Shown in pieces: positions 43,393-45,336 of a stretch of 45,336 nt of DNA; within the stretch, counting starts at the first letter, position 1, and every line of letters starts with the position of its first letter. Origin of the DNA: Deltaproteobacteria bacterium (GTDB lineage: Bacteria; Desulfobacterota; Desulfovibrionia; Desulfovibrionales; Desulfomicrobiaceae); contig RZYB01000004.1 of assembly GCA_009930495.1 (NCBI GenBank), positions 1 to 45,336 on the forward strand, given 5' to 3'. A model generated the notes under the pieces. It worked only from the letters and a program-made list of their open reading frames with translations, was not told the origin of the DNA and ran no database searches. The translations under genes were made by a program, and so were the position numbers.

Positions 43393-44169
43393 ATGCATTT
43401 CGTCAATCTGCCCCTGCGTTATATCGAGGAGCATCCCCGCTACCTGGACCTTTTTTTAAGACATGGCCTGAATCCTGAACTGGGTCTGGATGTTTGGGCC
43501 CTGGATAGCCTGTCTCCGGACTGGCACGCGCGGACCGCGGCCATGCTGCGCGACGCCGGGCTGGTCTGCGCCGTGCATCTGCCTTTTTTCGATCTGCATC
43601 CGGGCAGCCTGGACGCGCTCATTCACCATGCCACCCAAAGCCGCTTACTCCAGGCCGTGGGCGTGGCCGCCGTGTATCGTCCGGTCCATTTTATCGCCCA
43701 TCTCGGTTATGACCCTCTGACCTACGCCAATTTTCAGGATCTTTGGCTGGAACGTTCCGTGACCACCTGGAACGCGGTCCTCAATCGCGCCGGCGCTGCC
43801 CCGCTGTTCCTGGAAAACGTCTTTGAGGAAACGCCCGCGCATCATCTGGCCGTGCTCGACGCCCTGGACGGTCGGGCCCGGGCCTGCCTGGATCTGGGGC
43901 ACTGGCACTGCTTCGCCCGTGGTCATGAGCGCCGGAATCTGAACGAATGGCTGACCGCCCTGGACGGCCATATCGGCCACCTGCATCTGCACGATAACGA
44001 TGGCGGCGCGGACCAGCATCGCGGTCTGGGTCTGGGTTCCATCCCATGGGAGGAGCTTTGGAGCTGGCTCGCGAAGCACCCGTCCGTCAGCGCGACGTGC
44101 GAGCCGCATACCGAGGCTGATTTTTTGGCCTCCCAGTCCTACCTGGCCGCGCGCGGCATCCAGTTTTAA
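43393..44169 (+). CDS. Sugar-phosphate isomerase/epimerase-like TIM barrel (AP endonuclease 2 family)
   Basis: 258 residues from the ATG at 43393, one base after the upstream stop. The metal-site pattern of xylose-isomerase-like barrels is visible: AVHLPFFDLHPGS, FIAHLGYDPLTY, LENVFEE, CLDLGHWHCF, HLHLHDNDGGADQHRGLGLG and a final TCEPHTEAD. The His, Glu and Asp residues needed for divalent metal are all there. The substrate is unknown; relatives act on sugars or on abasic DNA. It is the last gene of the purB run and overlaps the converging glycosyltransferase gene by 4 bases. Confidence 0.82.
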   Translation: MHFVNLPLRYIEEHPRYLDLFLRHGLNPELGLDVWALDSLSPDWHARTAAMLRDAGLVCAVHLPFFDLHPGSLDALIHHATQSRLLQAVGVAAVYRPVHFIAHLGYDPLTYANFQDLWLERSVTTWNAVLNRAGAAPLFLENVFEETPAHHLAVLDALDGRARACLDLGHWHCFARGHERRNLNEWLTALDGHIGHLHLHDNDGGADQHRGLGLGSIPWEELWSWLAKHPSVSATCEPHTEADFLASQSYLAARGIQF

Positions 44170-45336
44170 AAAATCGACCCTTCCTGTGGTGGCCAGCCGC
44201 CCTGAAAGCCCCGGCAGGCGAACAGGGTGAAGGTCTGACCCGCGCGACCCTGATGGGTTGTCGTCACCACCAAGGGCGGATCAACAATTTCGAAAAGCCG
44301 GGCCACGCGATCCGGAACACCCGCCTTTTCGCCCTTGACCACGTAGACCGCGCTTTCGAATTCCGGCCCGGGCCCGGGCCAGAGATCGTATTGGTTCATT
44401 TTTCGCCCACCGGCCACGCAATAGGCCCGGATTTGCCCTGGCACGTAGAACGACAGCTGGGCGGTCAGGCCGTATTCATCACTGCAAAGAAAAACCGTTT
44501 CCGGCCCGCCCAGGTCAAGGCGCAACTGATCGACCCGCGTGCCCAGATCCTGCCAGCCCAGCAGGCGATGAACCGGATTTTTGGGGCTGTCGATCGGGAT
44601 AAATCCCTGGAGATGGAGGAGGGCGAAAACCAGAACTCCCAGGGCCGGCCAGACAAACCGACGTCTGGGGCGCGGCTCGCGGTGCATGAAGCGTTCAAAG
44701 GCCATCGCGGCCAAAATGAATCCGGCCGGATAGGCCGTGGCCGCCCAATTGAGCTCGACCTTGGTGTGCAGGCTCCAGAGCAGGAAAAAAATCCAGACCG
44801 GCCAGAAAAATACAACCAGAAGGATGACGTGGTGGCGGGGCAGGTCGAAAGGACTTGGCTGCTCCTGCCGGGACAGAAGCCAGCGCGTGCATGCCCAGGC
44901 TCCGATCAGCAGGAAAACAAACCACCACGGCGTAAGCACTCCGACCTGACCGCCCAGATATTCGGGAAATTTTTCCAGCCGAAACAGGGTGCCGGCCTTT
45001 TCTCCGGCCATGGCGCCCCGGTACAGGACGTGTTTGAACCCAACCCAGCCGTTGCCCGCGTTCCAAAGCAGGATGGGCAGGAATCCAGCCACGCCGCCCG
45101 CGCCCAGGGCCTTGCCCAGGCGCGGCCAAAACCTTTCGCCCAGGGCGTGGGTCCGACCGATCCACAGGCTGGCGACAAGGGCCAGGGGGATAAAGACGAG
45201 CATGGTGTATTTGGCCATGACTCCCAGGGCCACGCTCGCGCCCAGGATGATGAAATACGCCAGCCTGTCGCGTTCCACGGCCAGACTCAGGCAAATCATG
45301 CCCACGACCCAGCACAGAAGCAGGGGATTGTCCGTG
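44166..45336 (-). CDS. GT39-type membrane glycosyltransferase (5' end beyond window)
   Basis: 390 residues are visible and the frame is still open at the right edge. The first visible residues, TDNPLLLCWVVGMICL, match the T-D-x-P-L-L-x-x-W segment after the first luminal loop of GT39/ArnT-like enzymes, so about 100-130 N-terminal residues with the catalytic Asp pair are missing. About seven membrane helices follow (for example PLALVASLWIG; HHVILLVVFFWPVWIFFLLW), then a soluble C-terminal domain from about residue 280. These enzymes use polyprenyl-phosphate sugars. A role in lipid A, protein or glycan modification cannot be chosen. Confidence 0.85.
   Translation of the reverse strand, partial: TDNPLLLCWVVGMICLSLAVERDRLAYFIILGASVALGVMAKYTMLVFIPLALVASLWIGRTHALGERFWPRLGKALGAGGVAGFLPILLWNAGNGWVGFKHVLYRGAMAGEKAGTLFRLEKFPEYLGGQVGVLTPWWFVFLLIGAWACTRWLLSRQEQPSPFDLPRHHVILLVVFFWPVWIFFLLWSLHTKVELNWAATAYPAGFILAAMAFERFMHREPRPRRRFVWPALGVLVFALLHLQGFIPIDSPKNPVHRLLGWQDLGTRVDQLRLDLGGPETVFLCSDEYGLTAQLSFYVPGQIRAYCVAGGRKMNQYDLWPGPGPEFESAVYVVKGEKAGVPDRVARLFEIVDPPLVVTTTHQGRAGQTFTLFACRGFQGGWPPQEGSIF

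Overview
The window is about 45.3 kb of GC-rich, gene-dense chromosome (roughly 95% coding by eye) from a Gram-negative bacterium. The gene set suggests a Desulfovibrio-like sulfate reducer (Desulfovibrionales): a dnaA-dnaN-gyrB-gyrA block without recF, a homocysteine-biosynthesis (HcyBio/DUF39) gene, a fused indolepyruvate:ferredoxin oxidoreductase, a stand-alone AICAR transformylase and many cobalamin/radical-SAM and lipoprotein genes. The taxonomic placement is inference; no rRNA or other definitive marker is present. I see no phage, IS element, CRISPR array, tRNA or rRNA.

Region 1 (1-12333, all minus strand) is the most interesting part: a tightly packed biosynthesis-and-export cluster. 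In transcription order it encodes a 58-residue lipoprotein, a FabG-type ketoreductase, a FabB-like ketosynthase, a phytoene-desaturase-like flavoprotein, a FabF-like ketosynthase, an acyl carrier protein, a PlsC-type acyltransferase, a lipoprotein, an ApeP-like hotdog protein, a LolA-like periplasmic carrier, an MMPL/RND exporter, a DUF3261-like lipoprotein, a FabZ-like hotdog protein, a YbgC-like thioesterase and a B12-binding radical SAM enzyme that runs off the left edge. The layout resembles aryl-polyene (APE) type II PKS loci. The desaturase-like flavoprotein and radical SAM enzyme are instead features discussed for ladderane candidate loci. The two hotdog proteins seem to share one active site between them (His in one, Glu in the other). 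The product is unknown, but the transport genes point to a polyene-like or otherwise modified fatty acyl product delivered to the outer membrane.

Region 2 (12415-19281, minus) holds plsY, an RNB-domain exoribonuclease, stand-alone AICAR transformylase and a fused IorA-IorB oxidoreductase. Region 3 (19502-20083, plus) is an unrecognised conserved-looking protein.

Region 4 (20085-29655, minus) is a long co-directional series: pyrB, pyrC, a sigma-54 activator response regulator, an HD protein with a degenerate nucleotidyltransferase head, rlmN, hisI, hisG, a TPR lipoprotein and a second B12-type radical SAM protein. Region 5 (29837-37289, minus) is dnaA-dnaN-gyrB-gyrA, closed by a clear intrinsic terminator.

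Region 6 (37400-44169, plus) contains HcyBio plus a DUF362-type ferredoxin protein, a 36-residue highly basic protein plus an FmdB zinc ribbon with terminator, then purB-pyrE-L,D-transpeptidase-TIM-barrel epimerase. A GT39-type membrane glycosyltransferase, cut by the right edge, converges on it.
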